Source: Acidimicrobiaceae bacterium (GTDB lineage Bacteria > Actinomycetota > Acidimicrobiia > Acidimicrobiales > RAAP-2). From it: 64,000 bases of DNA. This document shows positions 51,351-60,844 of this stretch, one piece after another. Made by a program: the position numbers and the translations under genes. The stretch is from positions 113,820 to 177,819 of the forward strand of contig PLWZ01000087.1 of the NCBI GenBank assembly GCA_003151235.1. The letters are read 5' to 3'. The notes beneath the pieces are model-generated. The model worked only from the letters and a program-made list of their open reading frames with translations. It searched no databases and had not been told where the DNA came from. Position 1 is the stretch's first letter. Each line of letters begins with the position of its first letter.

Positions 51351-52046
51351 CTAGGACTGGTTCCAGGTCATCGTCATGCTGGCGGCCAGGCCCTGATCCG
51401 TGTTCGTCGCACTCGAGTCGAGCATGGCGGTGAACGTGTAGGCCTGGGAGGAACCGGCGTTGAGCAATATCAACGGAGGTGTCGACGAGTTTGTGAACGT
51501 GGTTCCTGCCACGGCGCCGAGATTGCCGGTGTTGGTCGGTGTCGCGGGACACGCGGCCGCGGCGTTGGCGGGGTAAATGCACTTGGTGGAAGTCCCGATG
51601 GAGAAGTCGATCTTCCCGCAGAAACCCGCCGTGTCGCTGCCCACGTAGGCGTTGGCATCGGACGCCGCCGCCGCGGAGCATGCACCCATGACCAGGCTCT
51701 CGAGGTTCGAGTTGATGGTCCCGACGTTGGTCATCGTGATCGTCGACGTCAGCGGTGTCCCCGCTGGGATCTGGTCGAGCGTTCCCACCAGTTTGTTGAT
51801 CGAGCAGTTGGCGCTGTTCGCAGAGCTGACCGTCCCGCCGGAACCCGAACCGGTCGAGTAGCAGTTGATCGACCCGTTGCTTTCCTTCAGCTGCATCGTG
51901 CCCGCCGAGAATGTGTTGGCGTTGTTCACGACTTGAGCGCTGAAGCCTGCAACAGAGATCGCTGCGGTTGATCCGAGTGCAATCACCGCGAGTGCTGCTG
52001 CGGCGAATGCGTGCCACGTACGCGGCTTTGCCTGTGGATGTCTCAT
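51351..52046 (-). CDS. Secreted TasA/CalY-like (SipW-dependent type) protein
   Basis: A 231-residue exported protein. The signal region covers about residues 12-35 (WHAFAAAALAVIALGSTAAISVAGF), then SAQVVNNANTFSAGTMQLKES, closely parallel to the start of mature TasA/CalY proteins, and NCYSTGSGSGGTVSSANSANC. The rest is a Ser/Thr/Ala-rich beta domain with several Cys (MGACSAAAASDANAY, FCGKIDFSIGTSTKCIYPANAAAACP) and a final TFTAMLDSSATNTDQGLAASMTMTWNQS as in camelysin-like domains. First gene of the matrix/peptidase operon. Start ATG 52046 is at the basic leader of the signal. In Bacillus such proteins form amyloid-like fibres; that role here is inference. Confidence 0.82.
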   Translation of the reverse strand: MRHPQAKPRTWHAFAAAALAVIALGSTAAISVAGFSAQVVNNANTFSAGTMQLKESNGSINCYSTGSGSGGTVSSANSANCSINKLVGTLDQIPAGTPLTSTITMTNVGTINSNLESLVMGACSAAAASDANAYVGSDTAGFCGKIDFSIGTSTKCIYPANAAAACPATPTNTGNLGAVAGTTFTNSSTPPLILLNAGSSQAYTFTAMLDSSATNTDQGLAASMTMTWNQS

Positions 52047-52202
52047 TTTTTGGTGGGCTCCCTGGGCCTTGTGGATACGCGAACTCGCGAACGCGCAACC
52101 GTTGTTTACACGTCGCATTTCTCGTTCTGGTGGATACTTGACCGCGCGGTAACTTGCGCGTTTGCCGCGCTGGTAGTTGTCCACAGGGATTGGGGACGAA
52201 AG

Positions 52203-52220
52203 TCCGCGATATATCGCGGA
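52203..52220. promoter_or_regulatory. 18-bp perfect palindrome
   Basis: TCCGCGATATATCGCGGA is identical to its reverse complement. It lies 157 bases upstream of the TasA-like gene start and 260 bases before the leuA leader ORF, in non-coding DNA. Length, symmetry and the AT-rich centre flanked by CGCG are typical of operators of dimeric repressors. The cognate regulator is not identifiable here. Confidence 0.55.
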
Positions 52221-52442
52221 AGGTGGTTGAAATCCCGACTCGCGCCACTCTGTGCACCCGGTCCTGTGGAAACTCAATCGCCGAGCGATGCGTCCAACGT
52301 GTGAACTCTCGTGGGTCCCGGGTCCAGCGACTCCCCCCACCGACAGGCTGTGATTGCCCGGCGCGACACGCAGACCCAAGCTCGGGTTCGGGGCCACACC
52401 GGGACCGAGCCATCCGCGACCTCCGCCGGCCGGCCGGGTGCC

Positions 52443-52471
52443 TTGACTTCGCTGCAGGTGGCTGGGAGAAT
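52443..52471 (+). promoter_or_regulatory. Promoter of the leuA leader
   Basis: TTGACT (52443-52448), a 17-base spacer and GAGAAT (52466-52471) form a sigma70-type promoter. The leader-peptide ATG is eight bases beyond the -10 element, so the leader mRNA is essentially leaderless. Confidence 0.6.
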
Positions 52472-52479
52472 TGTTCCCG

Positions 52480-52512
52480 ATGACCCGCACCACGGTCCTG
52501 CTGCTGACCTGA
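52480..52512 (+). CDS. leuA leader peptide, 10 aa
   Basis: ATG to TGA encodes MTRTTVLLLT, with a Val and three consecutive CTG Leu codons just before the last Thr. This is the expected form of a leucine attenuator leader. It lies 150 bases upstream of leuA, begins next to the predicted transcription start, and is followed immediately by a hairpin (52513-52536) and an intrinsic terminator (52542-52571). Confidence 0.85.
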   Translation: MTRTTVLLLT

Positions 52513-54399
<1,887 letters not shown>

Positions 54400-54414
<15 letters not shown>

Positions 54415-54866
54415 CGTTCGTCCGGCTTGCCCACTCCAAATGTCAGCTGGAACCGTTCAGCTCCACGCACGGCGGTCCGGGCCAGGTGACCGATGTTCGG
54501 TTCCGTTGCATCTGTCACGTCTACTAGGCCCAGCCAAGCCCCAGCTCGTACTCAAACACTGTGGAGCGGTTCGAGGTTCGAATCCCCTAGCGCCCCTCGT
54601 GGAACGACGGGAGAGGGAGACGACGCCGGGGACGGACGCCGGAGGGGAACGCCGGGGGTGTTGCCGTCCGCTCGCTGGCTGGCTGGTCCCGGCGTCCCCG
54701 CCTTTCGCCCTCGCTCCCGGTCGCGTCCGTTTTTGGCGTCGCCTGTGCCCTTCTCTCCCACCGGTGGATCGACGGTACCGTGCACCTGGCCGTCGCTTGA
54801 CCAGTGACATGCGTGACGGTGTTCGTCCCTCGGGTGAAACCGTCCGCAGCCCCGTCGTGCTCTCGA
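54400..54866. other. Gene-free stretch with a tRNA 3'-end-like fragment
   Basis: These 467 bases between leuA and hicB carry no supportable gene. At 54573-54597 there is a tRNA-3'-end-like segment: T-loop GGTTCGAATC followed by CCCCTAGCGCCCC resembling an acceptor strand. No matching D-arm, anticodon arm or 5' acceptor strand is found upstream, and two T-stem pairs are mismatched. It could be a remnant attachment site of a lost integrative element, or chance. Confidence 0.4.
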
Positions 54867-55091
54867 CTACGCCGGAAGCGGCAACTCGACCTGGCCGACG
54901 TCGACCCCGCCGGACTCGGGGATCGGTAGCCCGTCGGCGACCAACCCCTCGAGATGTAGCGCGATGGCTTCGCTTACGAGTCGCTCGGCTTCCTCATGGG
55001 TTGCACTGCCGATGCCCACGCCTGGCAGAGCAGGGACGTAGGCGCTCCACCCCGTGGCGGTTCGCTCGTAGACAACCGTCCAGGTGCTCAA
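54867..55091 (-). CDS. hicB: HicB-like antitoxin
   Basis: A 74-residue HicB-fold protein: a beta-strand opening (WTVVYERTATGWSAYVPALPGVGIGSATHEEAERLVSEAIALHLEGLVADG) typical of the partial RNase H-like HicB domain, then a short acidic tail ending in PIPESGGVDVGQVELPLPA. A C-terminal DNA-binding domain is lacking. HicB neutralises the HicA mRNA-cleaving toxin. The start is TTG 55091, which overlaps the original hicA stop in TTGA, so the two were translationally coupled. The partner hicA is frameshifted (next entry), so the antitoxin may now have no active toxin. Confidence 0.8.
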   Translation of the reverse strand: MSTWTVVYERTATGWSAYVPALPGVGIGSATHEEAERLVSEAIALHLEGLVADGLPIPESGGVDVGQVELPLPA

Positions 55092-55284
55092 CGGCCCTCC
55101 TTCGTCAGTCCGGCTTGCCTCAGGATGCTCCCCACCGTACCGGGTGCGACGTCTGGTTTGGCTTGCCGGCGACGGTCACGCGGCCGGGCTTTGTTGGATG
55201 TCGATACTGGCGGTGGCTTCCTCGCTGGGCGACCTGGCGCCAGCCGTCACGTTCGAGCACCTCGATGACCTCTCGGAACTTCAC
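55088..55284 (-). pseudogene. hicA: HicA-like toxin, frameshifted
   Basis: Reading from GTG 55284, the frame gives a clear HicA start (KFREVIEVLERDGWRQ, then RGSHRQYRHPTKPGRVTVAG with the catalytic His of GSHRQY) but ends prematurely at TGA 55120-55122 after 54 residues. The remaining HicA sequence, DVAPGTVGSILRQAGLTKEGR, continues in another frame to TGA 55088-55090. The total of 197 bases is one short of a multiple of three, so a single base is missing near 55165. TAGCGT (55298-55293) ends eight bases before the GTG. Either a disabled toxin or a sequencing error; the HicB overlap at the second stop supports the original full-length frame. Confidence 0.75.
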
Positions 55285-55363
55285 GTGGCGGGACGCTATC
55301 CGTCGGGTGCGCGTTGGCGACTTGGGCTAGCGCGTTCATTTCGGTCGTCGCTTGATGCGCTGA

Positions 55364-55960
55364 TTAGACCGACGCCGACGGCCGCCAGCTCGGTCGGGTG
55401 GCCTCGAACGCCGTGATCCGGTCCTCGTGGCGCAGCGTGAGGCCGATGTCGTCCCAGCCGTTGAGCAGCCGCGCCCGGGTGAACTCGTCCATCGGGAACG
55501 TGCCGACGATCCCGGCTGCCGGAGCCTCCACCGAGCCCCGCTCGACGTCGATCGTGATCTCGAGCGTGGGGTCGGCCTGGACCGCGCGGAGCAGTGCCGC
55601 AGCGACATCCGGCGCCACCTTCACCGCGAGCAGCCCCTGCTTCGTGCAGTTGTTGGCGAAGATGTCGCCGAAACGCGTCGAGATGACCGCCTCGAACCCG
55701 TAGTCGAGGAGCGCCCACACAGCGTGCTCCCGGGAGGATCCGGTGCCGAAGTTGGGCCCGGCCACAATGATGTTCGCCCCGACGTGCTCGTCCTTGTTGA
55801 GCACGAAGTCGCGGTCGTCACGCCATTCGGCGAACAACCCGGCCCCGAAGCCCGTCCGCTCGACCCGCTTCAGCCAGTCCGACGGGATGATCTGGTCGGT
55901 GTCGACATCGGAGCGGTCGAGCGGGAGGGCGGTGCCGCTCACGATCCGGACCGGCTTCAT
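55364..55960 (-). CDS. leuD: 3-isopropylmalate dehydratase, small subunit
   Basis: A 198-residue aconitase-swivel domain subunit. [35 protein letters not shown], the active-site loop [27 protein letters not shown] and [17 protein letters not shown] are typical. With LeuC it isomerises 2- to 3-isopropylmalate. ATG 55960 overlaps the leuC stop by four bases (ATGA). It is the last gene of the greA-leuC-leuD operon and is followed after 79 bases by the frameshifted hicA on the same strand. Length is normal. Confidence 0.95.
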   Translation of the reverse strand: MKPVRIVSGTALPLDRSDVDTDQIIPSDWLKRVERTGFGAGLFAEWRDDRDFVLNKDEHVGANIIVAGPNFGTGSSREHAVWALLDYGFEAVISTRFGDIFANNCTKQGLLAVKVAPDVAAALLRAVQADPTLEITIDVERGSVEAPAAGIVGTFPMDEFTRARLLNGWDDIGLTLRHEDRITAFEATRPSWRPSASV

Positions 55961-57369
55961 CGGACCAGCTCGGCAGGCGAGCCGAACCGGCCCAGGACGG
56001 CGGTCGCCGCTGCCACGGCGGGGGAGACCAGGTGGGTGCGCCCGCCCCGGCCCTGCCGGCCCTCGAAGTTGCGGTTGGACGTCGACGCGCAGCGCTCGCC
56101 GGGGGCGAGCTTGTCGGGGTTCATGGCCAGGCACATCGAGCAGCCGGGCTCCCGCCACTCGAAGCCGGCCGCACGGAACACCTCGTCGAGGCCCTCCGAC
56201 TCGGCCTGGTCCTTCACCCGGTGCGACCCGGGGACGACCAGGGCCCGCAGTCCCTGGCGGACCCGATGCCCCGAAACGACGGACGCCGCCACCCGGAGGT
56301 CCTCGATGCGCGAATTGGTGCACGAGCCGATGAACACCGTGTCGACGGCGATGTCGCGCATCGGCGTGCCGGAGGTGAGGCCCATGTATGCGAGTGCGCG
56401 GGCGGCCGCCTCGCGTTCGGCCGGCTCGGCGAACGAGTCGGGGTCGGGCACGGAGGCGTCGATCGGGACGACCTGGGCCGGGTTGGTCCCCCAGGTGACG
56501 TGGGGGACGAGCGCCGCGGCGTCGAGGCCGACCTCCTTGTCGAAGGCCGCGCCGGGGTCGGTCGGGAGCGAGCGCCAGTTTTCGAGCGCCTCCTCCCAGT
56601 CCTTTCCCTTGGGTGCGTGCTGGCGGCCCTCGAGGTAGGCGAAGGTCGTGTCGTCGGGAGCCACCATCCCCGCCCGGGCACCGCCCTCGATGCTCATGTT
56701 GCAGACCGTCATCCGGCCCTCCATGGACAGCGCCCGGATGGCCGAGCCACGGAACTCGATCACGTGCCCCATGCCGCCTCCAGTGCCGATGCGCCCGATG
56801 ATGGCGAGCACGATGTCCTTGGCGGTGACCCCGGCCGGTAGCTCCCCGTCGACGGTGACCGCCATGGTGGCTGGCCGGATCTGGGGAAGGGTCTGGGTGG
56901 CCAGCACGTGCTCGACCTCGCTGGTCCCGATGCCGAAGGCGAGGGCCCCGACCGCACCGTGGGTGGAGGTGTGGCTGTCACCGCACACGATGGTCATCCC
57001 GGGCTGGGTGAGGCCGAGCTCCGGGCCTATGACGTGCACGATGCCCTGGTTGGGGTCGCCCATCGGGTAGCACACGATCCCGAACTCGGCGCAGTTGGCG
57101 GTGAGCACCTCGAGCTGCTTCTTCGAGATGGGATCCGCGATCGGCTTGTCGATGTCGACCGTCGGCACGTTGTGGTCCGCCGTGGCGACGGTCAGATCGG
57201 GACGGCGCACGCCGCGCCCGGCCATGCGGAGTCCGTCGAATGCCTGGGGCGAGGTGACCTCATGGATGAGGTGGAGGTCGATGAAGAGGAGATCGGGCTC
57301 CCCCTCGGCCGCGTGGACGAGATGTGACTCCCACACCTTGTCGACGAGGGTTCTCGGTTGATCGAGCAT
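55957..57369 (-). CDS. leuC: 3-isopropylmalate dehydratase, large subunit
   Basis: A 470-residue aconitase-superfamily protein. It has [69 protein letters not shown] and the 4Fe-4S cysteines in [17 protein letters not shown] and [13 protein letters not shown], ending with [28 protein letters not shown]. Residues around [18 protein letters not shown] are standard. Its ATG overlaps the greA stop by one base, so LeuC translation is coupled to GreA; no leucine attenuator is seen before this operon. Confidence 0.95.
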   Translation of the reverse strand: MLDQPRTLVDKVWESHLVHAAEGEPDLLFIDLHLIHEVTSPQAFDGLRMAGRGVRRPDLTVATADHNVPTVDIDKPIADPISKKQLEVLTANCAEFGIVCYPMGDPNQGIVHVIGPELGLTQPGMTIVCGDSHTSTHGAVGALAFGIGTSEVEHVLATQTLPQIRPATMAVTVDGELPAGVTAKDIVLAIIGRIGTGGGMGHVIEFRGSAIRALSMEGRMTVCNMSIEGGARAGMVAPDDTTFAYLEGRQHAPKGKDWEEALENWRSLPTDPGAAFDKEVGLDAAALVPHVTWGTNPAQVVPIDASVPDPDSFAEPAEREAAARALAYMGLTSGTPMRDIAVDTVFIGSCTNSRIEDLRVAASVVSGHRVRQGLRALVVPGSHRVKDQAESEGLDEVFRAAGFEWREPGCSMCLAMNPDKLAPGERCASTSNRNFEGRQGRGGRTHLVSPAVAAATAVLGRFGSPAELVR

Positions 57370-57881
57370 CAGGCTTCGACCGACACAAGGGTCACCTTCA
57401 AGGCGCCGCCGGGCGCCTCGTACTCGACCGTCGCCCCGGCCCGCTTCCCGAGGAGGGCCTTGCCGAGTGGCGCGCTGGGCGAGACGACCGGCATGTCGCC
57501 GCGGCGCTCCTCGATCGAGCCGACGAAGTACTGCTGGGTCTCGTCCTCATCATCGCCGTCGTAACGGAGCGTCACGATCGACCCCGGGGACACCGATCCG
57601 TCCCCCCCGGCGTCTTCCACCACGGTCGCGGTCTTGAGGAGGGCCTGGAGCTGGCGGACCCGGGACTCCATCTTTCCCTGGGTGTCCTTGGCCGCGTGGT
57701 AGTCGCCGTTCTCGGAGAGGTCGCCGAGCGCCCGTGCAGCCTCGATCGTCGTGGCGATCTCGTTGCGGCCCCGCGTGGTCAGGTCTTCGAGCTCGGCCAC
57801 CAGCCGGTCATAGGTCTCCTGTGTCAGCTGCGTGCCCGGCACCTGGTCGCTGCGGTTGTTGGTCTTGCTCTTGGGAGTCAT
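57369..57881 (-). CDS. greA: Transcription elongation factor GreA
   Basis: A 170-residue GreA. The N-terminal coiled coil ([64 protein letters not shown]) carries the acidic tip GDLSENGDY that reaches the RNA polymerase active site to stimulate cleavage of backtracked RNA. The C-terminal FKBP-like domain follows ([52 protein letters not shown]). GGAGAA lies just before ATG 57881, and TAGCCT about 70 bases upstream may be the -10 box. It heads an operon with leuCD, an unusual partner. Confidence 0.93.
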   Translation of the reverse strand: MTPKSKTNNRSDQVPGTQLTQETYDRLVAELEDLTTRGRNEIATTIEAARALGDLSENGDYHAAKDTQGKMESRVRQLQALLKTATVVEDAGGDGSVSPGSIVTLRYDGDDEDETQQYFVGSIEERRGDMPVVSPSAPLGKALLGKRAGATVEYEAPGGALKVTLVSVEA

Positions 57882-57991
57882 GTTCTCCGGTCCCTGGCCG
57901 GGCCCGTGGGCCGACGGCGGATGCGCCCGTGCGTCCTATCGAGGCTAATAGGGCTCCGGCAGCCGTTGTACCGGGCCCCGGCGCGAAGGCC

Positions 57992-58732
57992 TCAGGCCCG
58001 GCCCAGCACCCCGGCGCGCTGGGTCGCGGCGACCAGACCCTCGAAGAGCGACGGGTCGTCCCCCACTTCGGGGTGCCACTGGACGGCCACCAAGAAGGCC
58101 TGCGCGGGGTCCTCGAGCGCTTCGACGGTGCCATCGTCGGCCCACGCGGCGGCGACCAGGCCATCGCCGACCCGGTCAACCGCCTGGTGGTGGTGGGTCG
58201 GCACGGACGCCTCGGAGCTCCCTATCAGTGTGCCGATCTGGCTGTCCGGGTCGATGCGGACGTGGTGGGGACCGTAGGCGCCCCGGATCGGCATGTGGTC
58301 GTGGTTGCCCACGACGTCGGGCAGGTGCTGGATGAGCGTGCCGCCGCGCACGACGTTGAGCACCTGGATGCCCCGGCAGATGGCGAGCACGGGAAGTTCC
58401 CGGGCCAGCGCCGCGTGGAGCAGGGCGATCTCGAAGTCGTCGCGGACCGGGTCGGGCTCCTGGGTCTTCGGGTGGTGCTCGGCCCCCGACAGGGCCGGGT
58501 CGACGTCCACCCCGCCGGTCAGCAAGAGCCCGTCGATCCGATCGGCCAACGCCTCCGCGATGCCGGCCACCGGCGACAGGACGACCGGGACCCCGCCGGC
58601 GTTCGCGATGGAGTGCACGTAGGCGGCCGGGGTGAGTGAGGCCTCCTCGGTCCACACCCCGTAGGTGGCGACGAGTTCACCGGCCGTGATGCCGATGACC
58701 GGTCGGGGGTCAGAGCGGGGTGACGTAGGCAC
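57992..58732 (-). CDS. Gamma-glutamyl amide hydrolase (PuuD-like class I glutamine amidotransferase)
   Basis: A 246-residue hydrolase of the peptidase C26 group. LLLTGGVDVDPALSGAEHHPKTQEPDPVRDDFEIALLHAALARELPVLAICRGIQVLNVVRGGTLIQHLPDVVG contains the nucleophile Cys (AICRGIQ), and VAVQWHPEVGDDPSLFEGLV the His-Glu pair. It releases glutamate from gamma-glutamylated amines or amino acids and would be the last step of the operon. GTG 58732 has GGAGGG eight bases upstream and overlaps the dehydrogenase gene by 23 bases. An upstream ATG at 58747 is possible. Exact substrate depends on the pathway. Confidence 0.87.
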   Translation of the reverse strand: MPTSPRSDPRPVIGITAGELVATYGVWTEEASLTPAAYVHSIANAGGVPVVLSPVAGIAEALADRIDGLLLTGGVDVDPALSGAEHHPKTQEPDPVRDDFEIALLHAALARELPVLAICRGIQVLNVVRGGTLIQHLPDVVGNHDHMPIRGAYGPHHVRIDPDSQIGTLIGSSEASVPTHHHQAVDRVGDGLVAAAWADDGTVEALEDPAQAFLVAVQWHPEVGDDPSLFEGLVAATQRAGVLGRA

Positions 58733-59477
58733 CGTGGATCCCTCCATCGACGAGGAATGTGCTGGCCGTGATGAAGGACGCGTCGTCCGAGGCCAGGAAC
58801 GCGGCCGCGGCGGCGATCTCCTCGGGCTTGGCGAAGCGTCCCATTGGCACGTGGACCAGCCTACGTGCGGCCCGCTCCGGGTCCTTTGCAAAGAGCTCCC
58901 GGAGCAGGGGCGTGTCGACCGGTCCCGGGCACAAGGCGTTTACTCGGACACCCTCGCGGGCGAACTGGACGCCGAGCTCGCGGGACATCGCTAGCACCCC
59001 GCCCTTGGACGCGGTGTACGAGATCTGCGAGGTCGCCGAACCGAGGACGGCCACGAACGACGCGGTGTTGATGATGGAACCCCCGCCGCGGGTCAACAGG
59101 TGGGGGATCCCGTACTTGCAGCAGAGATAGACGCTGGTCAGGTTCACCGACTGGACCCGAGCCCACGCGTCTGCCCCGGTCGTGAGAATCGAGTCGTCGT
59201 CGGGGGGTGAGATGCCGGCGTTGTTGAAGCAGATGTCGAGGCCCCCGAACTCGTCGACGGCCCGTTGGTACATCGCCTGGACCTGGTCGGCATCCGTGAC
59301 GTCGACCACGACACCGATGCCGCCGACGGCCTCGGCGACCTCGGTCACCCCCTCCGCGGTCAGGTCCGCCGCGACGACGTGGGCGCCCTCGGCGGCGAAG
59401 CGCACCGCGCTCGCCCTCCCGATCCCGCCGGCGGCGCCGGTGATGACTGCGACCTTCCCATCAAGTCTTCCTGGCAT
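58710..59477 (-). CDS. Short-chain dehydrogenase in the gamma-glutamyl operon
   Basis: A 255-residue classical SDR: MPGRLDGKVAVITGAAGGIGRASA (TGxxxGxG cofactor motif), DICFNNAGISPPDDDS, the Ser of INTASFVAVLGSATSQ, YTASK catalytic pair and VNALCPGPVDTPLLREL. It would oxidise an alcohol (or reduce a carbonyl) with NAD(P). In the operon it lies where the FAD oxidase PuuB is found in putrescine pathways. An alcohol substrate such as gamma-glutamylethanolamide or another amino-alcohol amide would explain it (inference). It starts three bases after the aldehyde dehydrogenase stop. Confidence 0.85.
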   Translation of the reverse strand: MPGRLDGKVAVITGAAGGIGRASAVRFAAEGAHVVAADLTAEGVTEVAEAVGGIGVVVDVTDADQVQAMYQRAVDEFGGLDICFNNAGISPPDDDSILTTGADAWARVQSVNLTSVYLCCKYGIPHLLTRGGGSIINTASFVAVLGSATSQISYTASKGGVLAMSRELGVQFAREGVRVNALCPGPVDTPLLRELFAKDPERAARRLVHVPMGRFAKPEEIAAAAAFLASDDASFITASTFLVDGGIHGAYVTPL

Positions 59478-59479
59478 CG

Positions 59480-60844
59480 TCACTCCGAGGAGATGAACAC
59501 GTTCTTCGTGTCGGTGAACGAGTCGAGTGCATCCGGGCCGAGCTCGCGTCCCAACCCGGACTGCTTGAATCCGCCAAACGGGGTCCAGTAGCGGACCGAG
59601 GAATGTGAGTTCACCGACAGGTTGCCGGATTCCACCCCGCGTGCCACGCGGATGGCGCGCCCGACGTCGCGGGTCCAGATCGAGCCGGACAACCCGTAGG
59701 GGCTGTCGTTGGCGATCGAGATCGCGTCGGCCTCGTCGTCGAAGGGCACCACGACGACCACCGGGCCGAAGATCTCCTCGCGGAACTGCACCGAGTCCCG
59801 CTCGACGGGCGCCAGCACGGTCGGAGGGAACCAGAACCCCGGGCCGTCGGGCACGGTCCCCCGGAAGGCGACCGGCGCGTCGTCGGGGACGAACCCGGCC
59901 ACCTTGTTCCGATGCTCGTCGCTGATGAGCGGACCCATCTCGCTCTCGTCGAGCGCCGGGTCGAGCACCTTGACCCCGGCCACGGCCGGCTCGAGCAGCG
60001 ACATGAAGCGGTCGAACACGGAGCGCTCGACCAGGATCCGCGATCGGGCGCAGCAGTCCTGACCGGCGTTGTCGAACACCCCGTACGGGGCGGTCGCGGC
60101 GGCCCGTTCCACGTCGGCGTCCGCGAACACGATGTTGGCGCTCTTGCCACCGAGCTCGAGGGTGACCCGCTTCACCTGGTCTGCGCAGCCGGCCATCACC
60201 CGCTTGCCGACCTCGGTGGACCCGGTGAAACACACCTTGCGGACACCGGGGTGGGTGACGAAACGTTCCCCGACGACCGAGCCCGGGCCGACGACGACCT
60301 GGAAGACATCGTCGGGGATGCCGGCCGACCGGGCCAGGTCGGCCAGCTTCAGGGCGGTCAGCGGCGTGAGGCCGGCCGGCTTCAGGACGACCGTGTTGCC
60401 GGCGGCCAGCGCTGGGGCGAGGCCCCAGCCCGCGATGGGCATGGGGAAGTTCCACGGGACGATCAGCCCGACGACGCCGAGGGGCTCCTTGAAGGTGACG
60501 TCGATCCCGCCGGCTACCGGGATCTGCCGCCCGAACTGGCGCTCGGGGGCGCCGGCGAAGTACTCGAGCACGTCACGGACGTTGCCGGCCTCCCAGCGTG
60601 CGTTTCTCACGGTGTGCCCGGAGTTGGTCACCTCGAGCTGGGCCAGCTCCTCGATGGCGCCGTCGACGGCCTCGGCGAACCGGCGGAGCAGGCGAGCCCG
60701 GTCCCCCGGAGCGGTGCCCGCCCAGCCAGCCTGGGCCCGACCGGCCCGCTCGACGGCCAGGTCGACCTCGGCCTCGTCGGCTTGGTGAACCCTGGCGAAC
60801 GGCACACCGGTGGTCGGGTTGACGACCGGCGCGTCGACGCTCAC
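59480..60844 (-). CDS. NAD-dependent aldehyde dehydrogenase in the gamma-glutamyl operon
   Basis: A 454-residue aldehyde dehydrogenase: VVGLIVPWNFPMPIAGWGLAPALAAGNTVVLKPAGLTPLTALKLADLA, FTGSTEVGKRVMAG, the Glu of VTLELGGKSANIVFADAD and the Cys region FDNAGQDCCARSRILVERS (tandem Cys-Cys), ending with TPFGGFKQSGLGRELGPDALDSFTDTKNVFIS. In this context it would oxidise a gamma-glutamyl-aldehyde to the acid before hydrolysis. GTG 60844 overlaps the glutamine-synthetase-like stop by four bases. The second Cys of the GQDCC motif is the usual catalytic one. Confidence 0.87.
   Translation of the reverse strand: MSVDAPVVNPTTGVPFARVHQADEAEVDLAVERAGRAQAGWAGTAPGDRARLLRRFAEAVDGAIEELAQLEVTNSGHTVRNARWEAGNVRDVLEYFAGAPERQFGRQIPVAGGIDVTFKEPLGVVGLIVPWNFPMPIAGWGLAPALAAGNTVVLKPAGLTPLTALKLADLARSAGIPDDVFQVVVGPGSVVGERFVTHPGVRKVCFTGSTEVGKRVMAGCADQVKRVTLELGGKSANIVFADADVERAAATAPYGVFDNAGQDCCARSRILVERSVFDRFMSLLEPAVAGVKVLDPALDESEMGPLISDEHRNKVAGFVPDDAPVAFRGTVPDGPGFWFPPTVLAPVERDSVQFREEIFGPVVVVVPFDDEADAISIANDSPYGLSGSIWTRDVGRAIRVARGVESGNLSVNSHSSVRYWTPFGGFKQSGLGRELGPDALDSFTDTKNVFISSE

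Noticed and set aside
52033..52272. Chromosomal replication origin
   Set aside because: DnaA-like boxes are present, but no dnaA, dnaN, gyrB, rpmH or parAB and no AT-rich unwinding region are nearby; reported only as a motif cluster.
54520..54597. Complete tRNA gene
   Set aside because: Only the T-loop and a possible 3' acceptor strand are seen; no D-arm, anticodon arm or matching 5' acceptor, and two T-stem pairs are mismatched.
54457..54810. Minus-strand frame with a GARGFEPRT-like stretch
   Set aside because: Such a stretch is the known artefact of translating a tRNA 3' end; the rest is Arg/Pro-rich high-GC noise.
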